64,000 bases of DNA. Origin: Sympetrum striolatum (taxonomy: Eukaryota > Arthropoda > Insecta > Odonata > Libellulidae). Each line of letters starts with the position of its first letter. The stretch's first letter is position 1. Position numbers and translations under genes: made by a program. Shown piece by piece: positions 43,815-53,133 of the stretch. The DNA lies in assembly GCA_947579665.1 (NCBI GenBank), contig OX388348.1, forward strand, positions 7,068,001 to 7,132,000. The letters run 5' to 3'. The notes beneath the pieces were generated by a model that ran no database searches, was not told where the DNA came from, and worked only from the letters and a program-made list of their open reading frames with translations.

Positions 43815-45299
43815 ATGGATTTGGACGACGACGAAGCGTCCGTTGCATCGCTCGACTCCCAGACAAGCAACATCACCACCACTGAACTGGCTGTTACCCA
43901 TATCATCGATCGCGGCGACGACGCCTTTGACCTGGTCCAGCGTGCGAAAGATGATCTTCCCCTGGACTACCTCAACACCCTGGCTGCCAAATACGCTTCT
44001 CTCGCCTCTTCAAGACAACTAAACGTAAGTAACGCTGGTGCCTCCTCTCCTTCTCCTACCCCATCCAAACGTCCAATTGACTCGGAGTTCCGCACAGTGC
44101 TCGCAAAACGCAGGTTTTCCAAAATTTTCACAGCTCCCAATGTTACCGCTAACCCTATTCCTACTTCCAATTCTTTTGCAGCGTTGGCAGATGTTTCCGG
44201 CAGTGCAGCTCCGCCTACTTCCTCCCCTCCTAACCCCACTCCTACTAAACTGAAAATTCCTTCCATTAAGCTTAAGTTATTTCCAGAATGGCAGAGGGTG
44301 ATGCGGCAGCTGAAAGGATTAACGCAATACCCCCCAGTAAATCAATTATATAGCTCGGATATGATGCTTATTAAATGTACTTCAGTTACTGACTATAGAA
44401 TTACCTGTAACTTCCTTAAGGCGGAAAATATCGAATTTTTCACTTACCAATTGTCCTCCGAACGCAATTCTGATTTCGTTATCAAACACTTGCCCATTGA
44501 TGTCGACCTCGACGGTGTTAAAGATGAATTAGCTTCACTTGGTTTTGATATTGTATCTCTTCTCCCATTGTATACCACTCGCCCGACTCCCTCCGACGCT
44601 GCAGCAGGTTTAACCAATGTTGATCGCCGCCCAATTCCTGTATTTAAAGTCAGTCTCTCACCAGTAAATAACTTAGAAAAATTCAAATCCCTCAACGTCC
44701 TTGCTGATGTCTCAGTCGAAATCCGCCCATTCACAAAAGAAATTGCACCTCTCCAATGTAAGAAATGTCTACAATTTGGCCATACGAAAAATTATTGTCA
44801 CCAGAAACCGCTATGCTCTCTCTGTGGAGGGCCGCACCCCATCAGCAACTGCGCCGCTACTGACCCCATTCAAAAACCCGCTTGCATTCACTGCGGAGGT
44901 CCACACTCATCTCTCCACAGGGGCTGCCCTAAATTTAAGGAATTAAAACGCAACCTGGTAACCAAGCTTAAAGACAATCGCATTCTGGGTGAAACACCAA
45001 CTGGCGACCCAATCAACGTTGCATCAAACATTACTTTTCCGCAATTGCCTGTATCATATGCTGCTGCAACCCGCAATAACTCACAAAATCCCACTCCACC
45101 TACCAACCCAAACCCTTCACCCAACCCCCCTCCCTCATCCCCTTCTTCCAACTCTAATTTCTCATCCTTCTCTTATCACAATCTCTTCACCAACATCCTC
45201 TCGTCAATTCAAAAAATAATTTCTGCCCCAACTCTAAAAGATAAAATTTTCACCTTTTTCACAGAGGCATTCACAATAATTAATGGCTTCCTCAATTAA
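43815..45299 (+). CDS. LINE ORF1: Gag-like nucleic-acid-binding protein (494 aa)
   Basis: The RNA-binding protein of a Jockey-type LINE, which packages element RNA into a ribonucleoprotein. Order: an acidic N-terminus; a Ser/Pro-rich linker; residues about 190-310 with the PRE_C2HC-like segment (FFTYQLSSERNSDFVIKHLP, DGVKDELASLGFDI); then three zinc knuckles at about 315-376: CKKCLQFGHTKNYC, CSLCGGPHPISNC and CIHCGGPHSSLHRGC. A Pro/Ser/Asn-rich tail follows. ATG at 43815 gives the full Gag-like product and no upstream in-frame coding is apparent. The stop (45297-45299) overlaps the start of ORF2 by 17 nt in another frame, so ORF2 is probably made by re-initiation or a similar coupled mechanism. 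Confidence 0.93.
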   Translation: MDLDDDEASVASLDSQTSNITTTELAVTHIIDRGDDAFDLVQRAKDDLPLDYLNTLAAKYASLASSRQLNVSNAGASSPSPTPSKRPIDSEFRTVLAKRRFSKIFTAPNVTANPIPTSNSFAALADVSGSAAPPTSSPPNPTPTKLKIPSIKLKLFPEWQRVMRQLKGLTQYPPVNQLYSSDMMLIKCTSVTDYRITCNFLKAENIEFFTYQLSSERNSDFVIKHLPIDVDLDGVKDELASLGFDIVSLLPLYTTRPTPSDAAAGLTNVDRRPIPVFKVSLSPVNNLEKFKSLNVLADVSVEIRPFTKEIAPLQCKKCLQFGHTKNYCHQKPLCSLCGGPHPISNCAATDPIQKPACIHCGGPHSSLHRGCPKFKELKRNLVTKLKDNRILGETPTGDPINVASNITFPQLPVSYAAATRNNSQNPTPPTNPNPSPNPPPSSPSSNSNFSSFSYHNLFTNILSSIQKIISAPTLKDKIFTFFTEAFTIINGFLN

Positions 45300-48000
45300 T
45301 TTAGTCACATTCAACGCACGCAGCATTCGCCCCAAAATATCCGAATTTCTTGACTTCTGTGCAGCATCAAATATCCACATTGCCTTCTTACAGGAGACCA
45401 AACTCAACCCTCTTCAGAAATTATTCACACCAAACTACAATATTGTTCGACTAGACTTGGGTTCTTCTTCCAATGGACTGGCCATTCTGGTCCACAAATC
45501 CATTACATTTTCCACTCTTCCGGTTCCAAAAATCTCTTCCGTCGATCTCTTGGGAATCGAAATCATTCTCAATAACCACCCTCTCCAATTATATTCTGTA
45601 TATCTCAAACATGGTCGTCTGAACTCCAATGATTTATGTTTCTTCTCCTCTTCTCCCAAACCTGCCATCTTCTTAGGTGATTGGAATAGTAAACATCCCA
45701 CTTGGGGCTCTTCTTCAATGAACAACAATGGATCCAAACTTTTCAGATTCCTCCAATCATCCAACTTAACTGTCTTCTCTCCATTCACTCCGACACGTGC
45801 AACAAGTAAATCTGCAGATGTGCTTGACTTCATCATTTCTCGAAATTATCACGACCTTTCGCCCCCAATTGTCCACAAAGTGCTCGACTCAGATCACTTC
45901 CCAGTTTCTGCTTCTATCTCTGGCTTGCTCAATCACTCTCCGGACCCCATCACACCACACATCAACTGGCAGCAATTTAAAGACTTCATCATTCATAGAA
46001 TTTCCTTCTATCCTCTCATTGGAGACAACACCTCCATCGAGAAAATTGATTTTCAGATATCCCTTCTTAACGACTTGATCACATCTGCCAAAGAATCAGC
46101 CACCACTTTTCTTAGAAACATTCCAAAAAATCATACTCCCTTGCCTGCCCATCTTCGCCGACTAATAACTTGCAGAAATCACCTCCGTCGGCAATTCCAC
46201 CTGTACAAACTAGAGGACGACAAAATTGCCTTACGCAATATTCGCAATATTATTAAACAAAAACTTCAAATCTTTCTCTCTTCTAAGTGGCTTGCTTTCT
46301 CCAGCTCTCTCAATTTTGAAGATAATTCCCTTTGGAAAATATCCAAATCATTCACCAACACTAACACCTACAACCAGCCTCTTCTAATCAACGATAAACT
46401 AAATTTTGATCCGACCACTAAAGCTCATTTTGCTGTCGACTACCTTTCATCACTGATGCAGAATAATCCCACTGACTTGGAATCCGATGCGCCAATCAAC
46501 ATTACTTATGACTTCCTTTCACAACTTCAACCGGACGACCCCCCTTTTACTACCAACCCCACTGAAGTCTTCAACATTCTTCACGACCTCAACATCCGAA
46601 AAGCTCCTGGCCCTGACCCATTTTCCAACAAAATCCTTAAACTCCTTTCTAATGTCCCACAGTTCATTTCTCTCCTTGTAGATCTTTTTAACTCTTGCCT
46701 TCAACTTCATTATTTTCCAGAGGCATGGAAACTGGGCACAGTTCACTTCATCCCTAAACCCCAAAAAGACCCCACTCTAATTTCTAATCACCGCCCCATC
46801 ACTCTTCTCTCATCTATTTCCAAAGTCTTTGAAAAAATCCTCCACAGAATAATTCAGGATCACGTTAAAAGCAACAAAATAATCATCCCAGAACAGATGG
46901 GTTTCACAAACCACCTTTCTACCACACACCAAGTGCTCAGACTACTTGAGTTTATCATCCATGGTCACATCTATAGGAAGCAAGCCACTCAAGTTGTATT
47001 TTACGACATCCACAAAGCATTTGATCGAGTCTGGCACCAAGGGCTTATTTACAAACTGTTAACACTTTCTTTTCCTCCCTCTATCTGTAAAATCATTCAA
47101 TCTTTTCTAAAAAACCGAACGATTCAGGTCAGATACAACAACCACATCTCTCCTCCTCTTCCTATCTCTGCAGGTGTGCCTCAAGGCAGCATCATCAGCC
47201 CCATATTATTCAACATATTCATTAACGACTTGCCGAATGATCCTCAAATAAAACGATTTCTTTACGCCGACGACCTAACAATTGCATCACAGTCTCCTTC
47301 GCCCAACTTAGCTGTTCACCGCATCAATGCATACAATCTCAAATTAGAAACTTGGCTCGAGAAATGGCATCTCTCCATCAATCCTTCCAAATGCTCACAC
47401 ATGAGCTTCAGTATCAATCAAAAACGGCCCACCTCAGAACTAGTCGAACTTTCCAATACCCCTATCCCCAAGTCTTCCTCTACCAAATTTCTCGGCATCA
47501 CTATCAACGATTCACTTTCTTGGACGGAACACATCAATAATAGTATCTCAAAGGCGCAATTTGCAAAATTTAAATTGAACCCTCTTCTAAACCGAAAAAG
47601 CCCCCTCTCCACCAGAACCAAACTGAGACTTATAAATTCATTTGTCCTCCCCCACCTCACTTACGCCTCAATCCTCACCTTCAACACTCAAAAATACAAT
47701 ATTAAAAAAATCGAAACGTTCTACAATAAATGTATCCGCTCTGTTACATCCACTAACAAACTGGTCTCACTTGCAGAAATCAAAAACTACCACCAATTAA
47801 CAACAGTAAGTAACTTGGTCGCTAAAATGATTAATAAATTTGAAATGAACCTTGCAAACCTTGAAAACCCCCTCCTACAGAACATTTGGAATTACACCCC
47901 CAGAGAACACCGCAAAAAGAAAAAGATAAAACTACCTAAAACTGTCGTCCACCAATTTAAATTTACCCCCTATAAAAAAGCCCGCAGGAAGAAATGGTAA
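45283..48000 (+). CDS. LINE ORF2: AP-endonuclease and reverse transcriptase (905 aa)
   Basis: The enzyme for target-primed reverse transcription. Residues 1-215 form the endonuclease: VTFNARSIRPK, AFLQETKL, the GDWNSKHP active-site motif, and SDHFPVSASI with the catalytic Asp-His. The RT occupies about 480-740: HFIPKPQKDPTLISNHRPIT, VFYDIHKAFDRVWH, GVPQGSIISPILFNIFINDL and YADD at about residues 661-664. A thumb/tail with basic residues follows (HRKKKKIKLPK; RRKKW end). No RNase H domain and no C-terminal zinc knuckle are seen, which fits the Jockey clade. All catalytic residues inspected are present and the frame is intact, so it is likely competent, but expression is not shown by sequence. 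Confidence 0.95.
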   Translation: MASSINLVTFNARSIRPKISEFLDFCAASNIHIAFLQETKLNPLQKLFTPNYNIVRLDLGSSSNGLAILVHKSITFSTLPVPKISSVDLLGIEIILNNHPLQLYSVYLKHGRLNSNDLCFFSSSPKPAIFLGDWNSKHPTWGSSSMNNNGSKLFRFLQSSNLTVFSPFTPTRATSKSADVLDFIISRNYHDLSPPIVHKVLDSDHFPVSASISGLLNHSPDPITPHINWQQFKDFIIHRISFYPLIGDNTSIEKIDFQISLLNDLITSAKESATTFLRNIPKNHTPLPAHLRRLITCRNHLRRQFHLYKLEDDKIALRNIRNIIKQKLQIFLSSKWLAFSSSLNFEDNSLWKISKSFTNTNTYNQPLLINDKLNFDPTTKAHFAVDYLSSLMQNNPTDLESDAPINITYDFLSQLQPDDPPFTTNPTEVFNILHDLNIRKAPGPDPFSNKILKLLSNVPQFISLLVDLFNSCLQLHYFPEAWKLGTVHFIPKPQKDPTLISNHRPITLLSSISKVFEKILHRIIQDHVKSNKIIIPEQMGFTNHLSTTHQVLRLLEFIIHGHIYRKQATQVVFYDIHKAFDRVWHQGLIYKLLTLSFPPSICKIIQSFLKNRTIQVRYNNHISPPLPISAGVPQGSIISPILFNIFINDLPNDPQIKRFLYADDLTIASQSPSPNLAVHRINAYNLKLETWLEKWHLSINPSKCSHMSFSINQKRPTSELVELSNTPIPKSSSTKFLGITINDSLSWTEHINNSISKAQFAKFKLNPLLNRKSPLSTRTKLRLINSFVLPHLTYASILTFNTQKYNIKKIETFYNKCIRSVTSTNKLVSLAEIKNYHQLTTVSNLVAKMINKFEMNLANLENPLLQNIWNYTPREHRKKKKIKLPKTVVHQFKFTPYKKARRKKW

Positions 48001-48345
48001 CCAATAGTCAGTAACTCTATAGCCCTTTAAAAAAACACATTCCCCATACCTTCGCGCAAAATTATTTTACACATCTTTTTCCTTTCAGTCGTCACCACCT
48101 TCTGCCCTCTCGATAACTTAGCTTCTTCTTAACCACTTTCCTTACAGCTACCCTTACCTTCATGCTGCACTGTCAACTCATCTGTCATCCATACCTAACC
48201 CTATCCCTAATAAAATAACCTAATGCCTGCGTTAATGTGTACTGTGCTGTGCCTCTACCCCTGTAACCTTACCTAGCACCAGCGTTACTGCCTATAAAGC
48301 AAACATTTGCATATAGGCTACAGCTTGCCAAGCGTCAACGAACCG
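48001..48345 (+). other. LINE 3' UTR
   Basis: Pyrimidine-rich and non-coding, ending ...GCCAAGCGTCAACGAACCG directly before the downstream TSD. No A-run terminates it, which is unusual for Jockey elements that typically end in poly(A), so the 3' border may share bases with the target. Confidence 0.7.
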
Positions 48346-48360
48346 CATTACTCGGCACTT

Positions 48361-48405
48361 CATCCCTGAAGATGACTATGGAGATAATAGTCGAAACGTC
48401 GGACC
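48361..48405 (+). ncRNA. Hammerhead-ribozyme-like motif, right end
   Basis: AUCC (stem I), CUGAAGA (48366-48372), an unpaired U, GACUA/UAGUC (stem II), GAAAC (48393-48397), GUC with C as the predicted cleavage nucleotide (48400), then GGA closing stem I. The mirror copy is at 42390-42433 on minus. Hammerhead motifs in both terminal segments are known in Penelope-like elements. Confidence 0.65.
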
Positions 48406-48591
48406 CGTTCCTGTCTGTAACCCGGTTGGAAACCCGAGAAAACTTCCTACAGCACCTGCACCGGGAAAGCACCAGATCCTTCTTATAGAGAAAGTATTGT
48501 TTTCATGAAAAATTCGACTTCGAGATTTCAATGGAAATACATGTTTTGGGGTCCCTAGAACACGTTTTGACTATTTTCGGAATGATGTCTG

Positions 48592-48597
48592 TGTGTA

Positions 48598-48630
<33 letters not shown>

Positions 48631-48639
48631 GTGTGTGTG
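48592..48639. repeat. GT/GTAT microsatellite in family X
   Basis: TGTGTATGTGTGTGTGTG-type run after GATGTCTG. The minus copy has a degenerate equivalent near 38025-38045 (CACACACATAG). Confidence 0.85.
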
Positions 48640-49480
48640 ATAGTGGGCGCTCTAACGTTAAAACTATTAGTCGTATCAATACCAAACTTCATATATAGTA
48701 CTGTGGTGTGTGCTGTCAGAGTTGATTAGTTTTTGGAGTAAATCGGTTAACTGGAAGTCGAGCTTCATTCATCAAAGCTCATTTCCGGTTTTCAAAATAT
48801 CTCCATAAATATGATTTATAGGTATATTGTATTACTTATAAAAGTTTCATTTAAGTTGTATTTAACATATTTTTGTATCACCGGTTGATTAGGAGTTATT
48901 TGTGAAATGCCGATAAACCAGAAGTAGCTGTTATGTACCTTGTGGGCACTCTAACATGGAAACCATTCGTTGTATCAACACCAAATTTCATATATAGTAC
49001 TTTGGTTGGTGTCGTTAGAGTTGATTAGTTTTTAGAGTAAATCGGTTGACTGGAAGTCGAGCTTCATTCATCAAAGCTCATTTCCGGTTTTCAAAATATC
49101 TCCATAAATATGATATTTAGGTATATACTATTATTTATAAACGTTTTAGAAAAAGTAATTTGCTATAACTTTTGTATGAAACATATTTTTTATCACTGAT
49201 TGTTTAGGAGTTATTCATTAAATACTGATAAACCGGATGTTGCTGATTATGTACTTTGTGGGTGCTCTGGGCTCTATGGGCGAAAGGCCAATTTCATCGT
49301 TTTTCATCGAGCCTGTCCCGAAAAACATTATTTATAATGTTTGTGACATAAAAGATAATAATATATAAATTAATCACTCATCTTCCAAGTTTAGATGGAA
49401 TATAGAGTTCGAAATTACTGTCGTAAATAAATATTTACATCTTATATATGGAGAAAGTCATGTGCTGGCCACATCAGATT

Positions 49481-51626
49481 TTTATTTTTTGTCCAGCTTT
49501 TTTCGATTCTAGCCCTCTGTACGATGTAGTATTCAAGATAGCCCTACATTGTCTTCATAGTTAAGATAAAATTATAATTAAATACTCTGAGATATTCACC
49601 TTTTGAAAAGTAAAGGGTAAATAGCACATAAGATAGTGCACCCAGGAAATAAGTTCTCAAACAGCTCAGAATAAGTTGAATAATTTGGCATGAGATTTGG
49701 TACTATCCAAAAGGCTTCAGAGCTCATATAATCAAGACTGCATGAGAAAAACTAGCTTATAAAAGGAGCTAAAATATCCTACTTTCAACCAAGAGAAGTT
49801 GCATTTCTGCAATACTTTTGGAATGACTGTGGGTTTCTGTACTGCGATAACATACATTAATTATTAGTGGAGTTGGGAATTTCAGCCTTTAAAGCAACAG
49901 AATGGTGATTGTTCATCGATAGCTCAAAGTGGAGCTTAATAAGTGTCCTCCACTACAGAAATTTATTTGGTGCAGTTAAAATATGCTATTCAGTTTGTTT
50001 GGGTGAAGAATATGAAGTCATTGATTTGTTGCAATATCACATGCACAAATGGATCATCTGTGTTAACCTTACAATAGTCTGCTTCCTTCTTGTCTATTAA
50101 TGCAGATCCCTGTTCCTTTAAATATATCATTTTGGCATTTTCTAGCCGGTCTGTTGACAAGATAAAAGCCGGTGTACTTGACGGTCCACAAATTTGGCAG
50201 CTCATGAATGATGAATATTTTGTTGGTACAATGACAAAACTCCAAAAAAAAATGCTTGGTTGACATTCAAAAACCTTGCCAAAGACTTTAATAGAAATTT
50301 AAGATCACAGAACCACACACAGGGGCAATCAGGGCAGGGCAAGCGATTCCATCAAGATTTGATGATCATGGAAGCACAGTATCAGAGTAGATAGGATGTA
50401 TATACAATGTATATGGTCTATGTATGTATACTATTCATACATTTATTGGTTGACTAATGTTGGAAGACCAGGCAATATTGTCCCCATATTGAACACTCCG
50501 GGAAAGGATTCAGCGAAAATGTTTACATTAATTTATATGATTGCTGTTTGGTAAAATAACAAAACTACTTATATGAACACAATTTGACTTAAATTAACTA
50601 CATATAGTCTTTGTATGAATAAGATTATTCACTGTGAACAGTAAACTTGGTAATTTTTTCCTTTATATTCCTTATTAAGCACATCTTGTACGACTTTTGG
50701 GGCAAAAAGAGTGTATCCTGCAGCTTAAAACGTTGACGTGATAGAGAGAAACTGGAGGCATTTTTGGATTCAGAGGCCAAAAGTTAGTAAAGAAGTATTA
50801 GATCTAAATCAACAAAATGTAAGCTTCTCTATTCATTCAAGAATTTAAGAAAACTAAAAACTTGGAAAGATTAATAATTTTGCCACATAATTAAGATCCT
50901 CTCATTTCCTGTACAGTTACTTTTTTGAAAGAATATACATAACTAGTAGCATGTAGCGTGTTTGAATATACCATCAGCTGAAATGTAGGTATTTACAGTA
51001 TCACCCCTCCCCCCATAGTCATATCCTGGCCTCGTCCCAGGGAAAGACAATTACTATTTAAGTGCAATCCATAACATCCAAAACACAAGGAAATCTTTCT
51101 TTTATGTCAAAATTATATTAAAAGTAAAAGATATTAAACATACAAACCACTTAAGCAAAAATCTTTTACCATTCCTAAACGACAGTAATCTTGAAACATA
51201 ATAAGATAATACTGTACTATTCAGTATTCTTTTCCTTCTTCCTATCATGTCAATGCAATCACTGCAGGAAAAATTTGAATTCTGAAGCATCGTTCTTGCC
51301 ATTTGAAAAAAGAACCAATAATGTCAACAATTTTGCACAAAACTTTCAAAACAGAAATTTGAAAGTGTCACAGAATTGATCCCCAGGTATTAAACTTCTT
51401 GTACAATAGTTCTTCTTTCTCAAAAAAACCAAATATGTAATTGAAAGAATTAATCCTAATTATTCTATAAGGATGGGTAATAATTTAGTTCCTCAAAAAT
51501 TCAGAGTAATGAACTGGTGGTATTGAAAATGAATAAAAGAAAAATAATTTCTTATTGCACAGAAAGAATAAAAGATTCCAGTTTTTAGGAAGAATGAGGG
51601 AAATAATGGAAATATTAAAATATTAC
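49481..51626. other. Intronic, nothing recognised
   Basis: AT-rich, without genes or clear repeats. The part near 49500 (CGATTCTAGCCCTCTGTACG) is loosely related to 41672-41700 and may be more of a dispersed repeat. Confidence 0.4.
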
Positions 51627-51838
51627 CTTGATAATATGTCCACAGATGAGTAGGGATAATTTTTTGGTTATGAGATTTGCAAAGTCCACAAGAGGTGGCC
51701 TGGAGCTTGGGAGCCCAGTAAGCACAAGTATTTGAGGCCGATAATTCTTCACATGTTCCTCAACAAGGTTCAAATCCTGCACTGCCTTTAATGCTGTATT
51801 AAATGATTGTGCTTGTGTTGATGATCCCCAATTTACTT
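51627..51838 (-). CDS. NKCC: Cation-chloride cotransporter exon 2 of the visible set
   Basis: A 212-nt exon between CATTGCAG and GTAATA on minus. It encodes [59 protein letters not shown] and ICGHIIK. This is one of the most conserved stretches of the SLC12A1-3 C-terminal domain ('VNWGSSTQA...', 'KNYRPQ.LVLTG.P..RP.LVDF...TK..SL..CGHI'). It begins by completing the Glu codon with the first G of the preceding exon and ends in phase 0 at Lys. This exon alone would place the gene in the Na-(K)-Cl branch. Confidence 0.97.
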
Positions 51839-52997
51839 CTGCAATGAATGCAAATGAGAAAGTTGGGCTTCACAAATAGAAAGGTATTCAATCCAGTTAT
51901 ATACTTAAAAATGATTACTCCATTTTAGTAAAATTATAGTAATTACATGTGTACTTCTGCAGTATGGCAAACACATATTACTACAATTTTGATTCCAAAA
52001 AAAATAAAAAATATAATATTTTGAAACAGTGATAACTGAGGAAATTATTTTCAAACCTTTTATAATACTCTCTAATTGAAATATAATGAAAAAGAATAGA
52101 AATCCAAAGTATTAGATAAAAGTTTAAAATCTTCATGTTTTAAAACTACTCTATTAAACCACAAAATATTAGTACATTATTTACCTTAGAACATGCAACT
52201 TCCTTCTTTCTTAATTTATTGTTACTTTGGGCAATGCTCACCTCCTTTAATCGTCAAGGGGACAATGGAATTACAATAATTTATGGGTTCTTTGAAAGGT
52301 GTCAGCAATTTAGAGGAATAAATGAACTTTGAATTTAATGAATGATATATTTTTCACTGATGTGCTGCCGGTGATGAGAGTGTGGGGAGATTAGCAGGTC
52401 AAAGGCTTTCTGGAGACAGCAAAGAGTGAGAGGTGGTGGTACTCAACTGCCCTCCTCTTGACTACACTTCTGTTGCAAACGTAAAAGCCTTGTCTTGAAC
52501 TGTGTACAGCCTGTTACTGTGTACTGCCTTTGACTGCTTCTTGAACTTCCACTTCTGCCCTGATGTGGCATTTATATACATGGTTTATAGAAGAAAAGGG
52601 AGTGAAGCTAAGTTAGGTATTTATGGTAATGAAAGCGCAATAGAATAGTGTGATGGGGAAGATAATAAGAATTAAAAAAGAACCAAATTTCAAGAGCAAT
52701 AGACTTACAAACATCACTGACTAAATGCATGTCTTTTCTCTCTCTTTGCCAAAGGAAGATAAAGATCAGAGGACGAGGTGTGAGGGATGCTCATGTCCCA
52801 AGCAGATTTGTGCCTTTCCTTTCCCCTTTGATTCACTTCACATGTTGAGTATATTAGTCTGATGGTAACATGACAATGTAGCTTTGCTACTAGATAAAGG
52901 TCAATATGTTTTAATATTTTATGGTTTACTGCATTGTTTTTTTAACATGAAGGTTGTTGATTACCATACATTTCCATTAGCATATAGAAACAATTAC
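51839..52997. other. Intron between exons 1 and 2 of the visible set
   Basis: 1.16-kb intron with AG/GT ends on minus. A GC-richer patch at 52355-52570 is unassigned. No transposon coding is recognised. Confidence 0.55.
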
Positions 52998-53133
52998 CTG
53001 GTTTTCTGTAGGAGACATACAAATAAAGTGTGACAACAACAACCAATGTGATTAATGCTGTCCCCCATGACATCAGAAACATGACAGCAATACAAAGGAG
53101 GGTTCCTATTAAGCTCACCCAAGCATTGTAAAA
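52998..53133 (-). CDS. NKCC: Cation-chloride cotransporter exon 1 of the visible set
   Basis: A 136-nt exon between TTCTCTTCCAG and GTAATT on minus. It encodes FYNAWVSLIGTLLCIAVMFL, then MSWGTALITLVVVVTLYLYV and SYRKP, the last membrane region of the transporter (helices TM11/12 of the amino-acid-permease-like fold) and the entry into the cytoplasmic domain. The hydrophobic run from about residue 7 to 38 with WG in the middle matches 'WVSL.G.LLC..IMF...W.ALIT....L.LY.YV.Y.KP' of NKCC/NCC. Earlier exons for TM1-11 were not found up to 64000. Confidence 0.94.

Larger units (their letters stand above)
43407..48345 (+). mobile_element. Full-length Jockey-like LINE with intact ORFs
   Basis: A 4939-bp insertion with a 14-bp target duplication CATTACTCGGCACT (43393-43406 and 48346-48359) inside the Penelope-like terminal segment. 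It contains a 0.4-kb 5' UTR, ORF1 (43815-45299), ORF2 (45283-48000) and a 0.35-kb 3' UTR without a poly(A) tail. Both ORFs are uninterrupted. It is the only apparently complete autonomous element in the window and, judged by the undamaged ORFs and exact TSD, a recent arrival. Confidence 0.93.
42345..48483 (+). mobile_element. Penelope-like element (5'-truncated) split by a LINE
   Basis: Flanked by 16-bp direct repeats TATAGAGAAAGTATTG (42329-42344 and 48484-48499). The left 120 bp or so (42345-42466) is the near-perfect complement of the right terminus, which is now split into 43372-43406 and 48360-48452. Between them is the C-terminal RT thumb and GIY-YIG endonuclease. Such inverted terminal segments next to a truncated body are characteristic of Penelope-like insertions. 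Excluding the nested LINE, the element is about 1.19 kb. Confidence 0.85.
42306..49480 (+). mobile_element. Family-X repeat, plus copy, split by nested insertions
   Basis: Left part 42306-42344 (ACTTTCTCCATATACGAAGT...), right part 48500-49480, ending CATGTGCTGGCCACATCAGA. The interior after the split is TTTTCATGAAAAATTCGACT..., a GT microsatellite (48592-48639), then two diverged modules about 299 bp apart (GTTGATTAGTTTTTGGAGTA at 48721 and its relative at 49020). The Penelope-like element inserted in the AGAGAAAGTATTG sequence. Without insertions the repeat would be about 1.0 kb. Confidence 0.78.
15456..53133 (-). other. NKCC: Span of the SLC12 NKCC/NCC-type cotransporter gene (partial)
   Basis: Seven exons (136, 212, 251, 167, 279, 115 and 155 nt) join without a frameshift to give about 438 residues. 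The product is an electroneutral Na-(K)-Cl cotransporter of the plasma membrane: twelve membrane helices, of which only the last region is visible here, then a large cytoplasmic domain that mediates dimerisation and regulation. Motifs such as [14 protein letters not shown] and MAALLSKFRIDYSDV favour the NKCC/NCC branch over the KCC branch; NKCC and NCC cannot be firmly separated from this part. Introns, in transcription order, are about 1.2, 14.9, 9.9, 4.7, 5.6 and 0.09 kb. All remaining transposons between these limits are intronic. Confidence 0.9.

Noticed and set aside
43967..44266. Minus-strand frames over the LINE ORF1
   Set aside because: Antisense shadows of an intact, domain-bearing ORF.
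48001..48345. Missing poly(A) tail taken as evidence against a LINE insertion
   Set aside because: The exact 14-bp duplication and full-length body are decisive; some LINEs end without A-runs.
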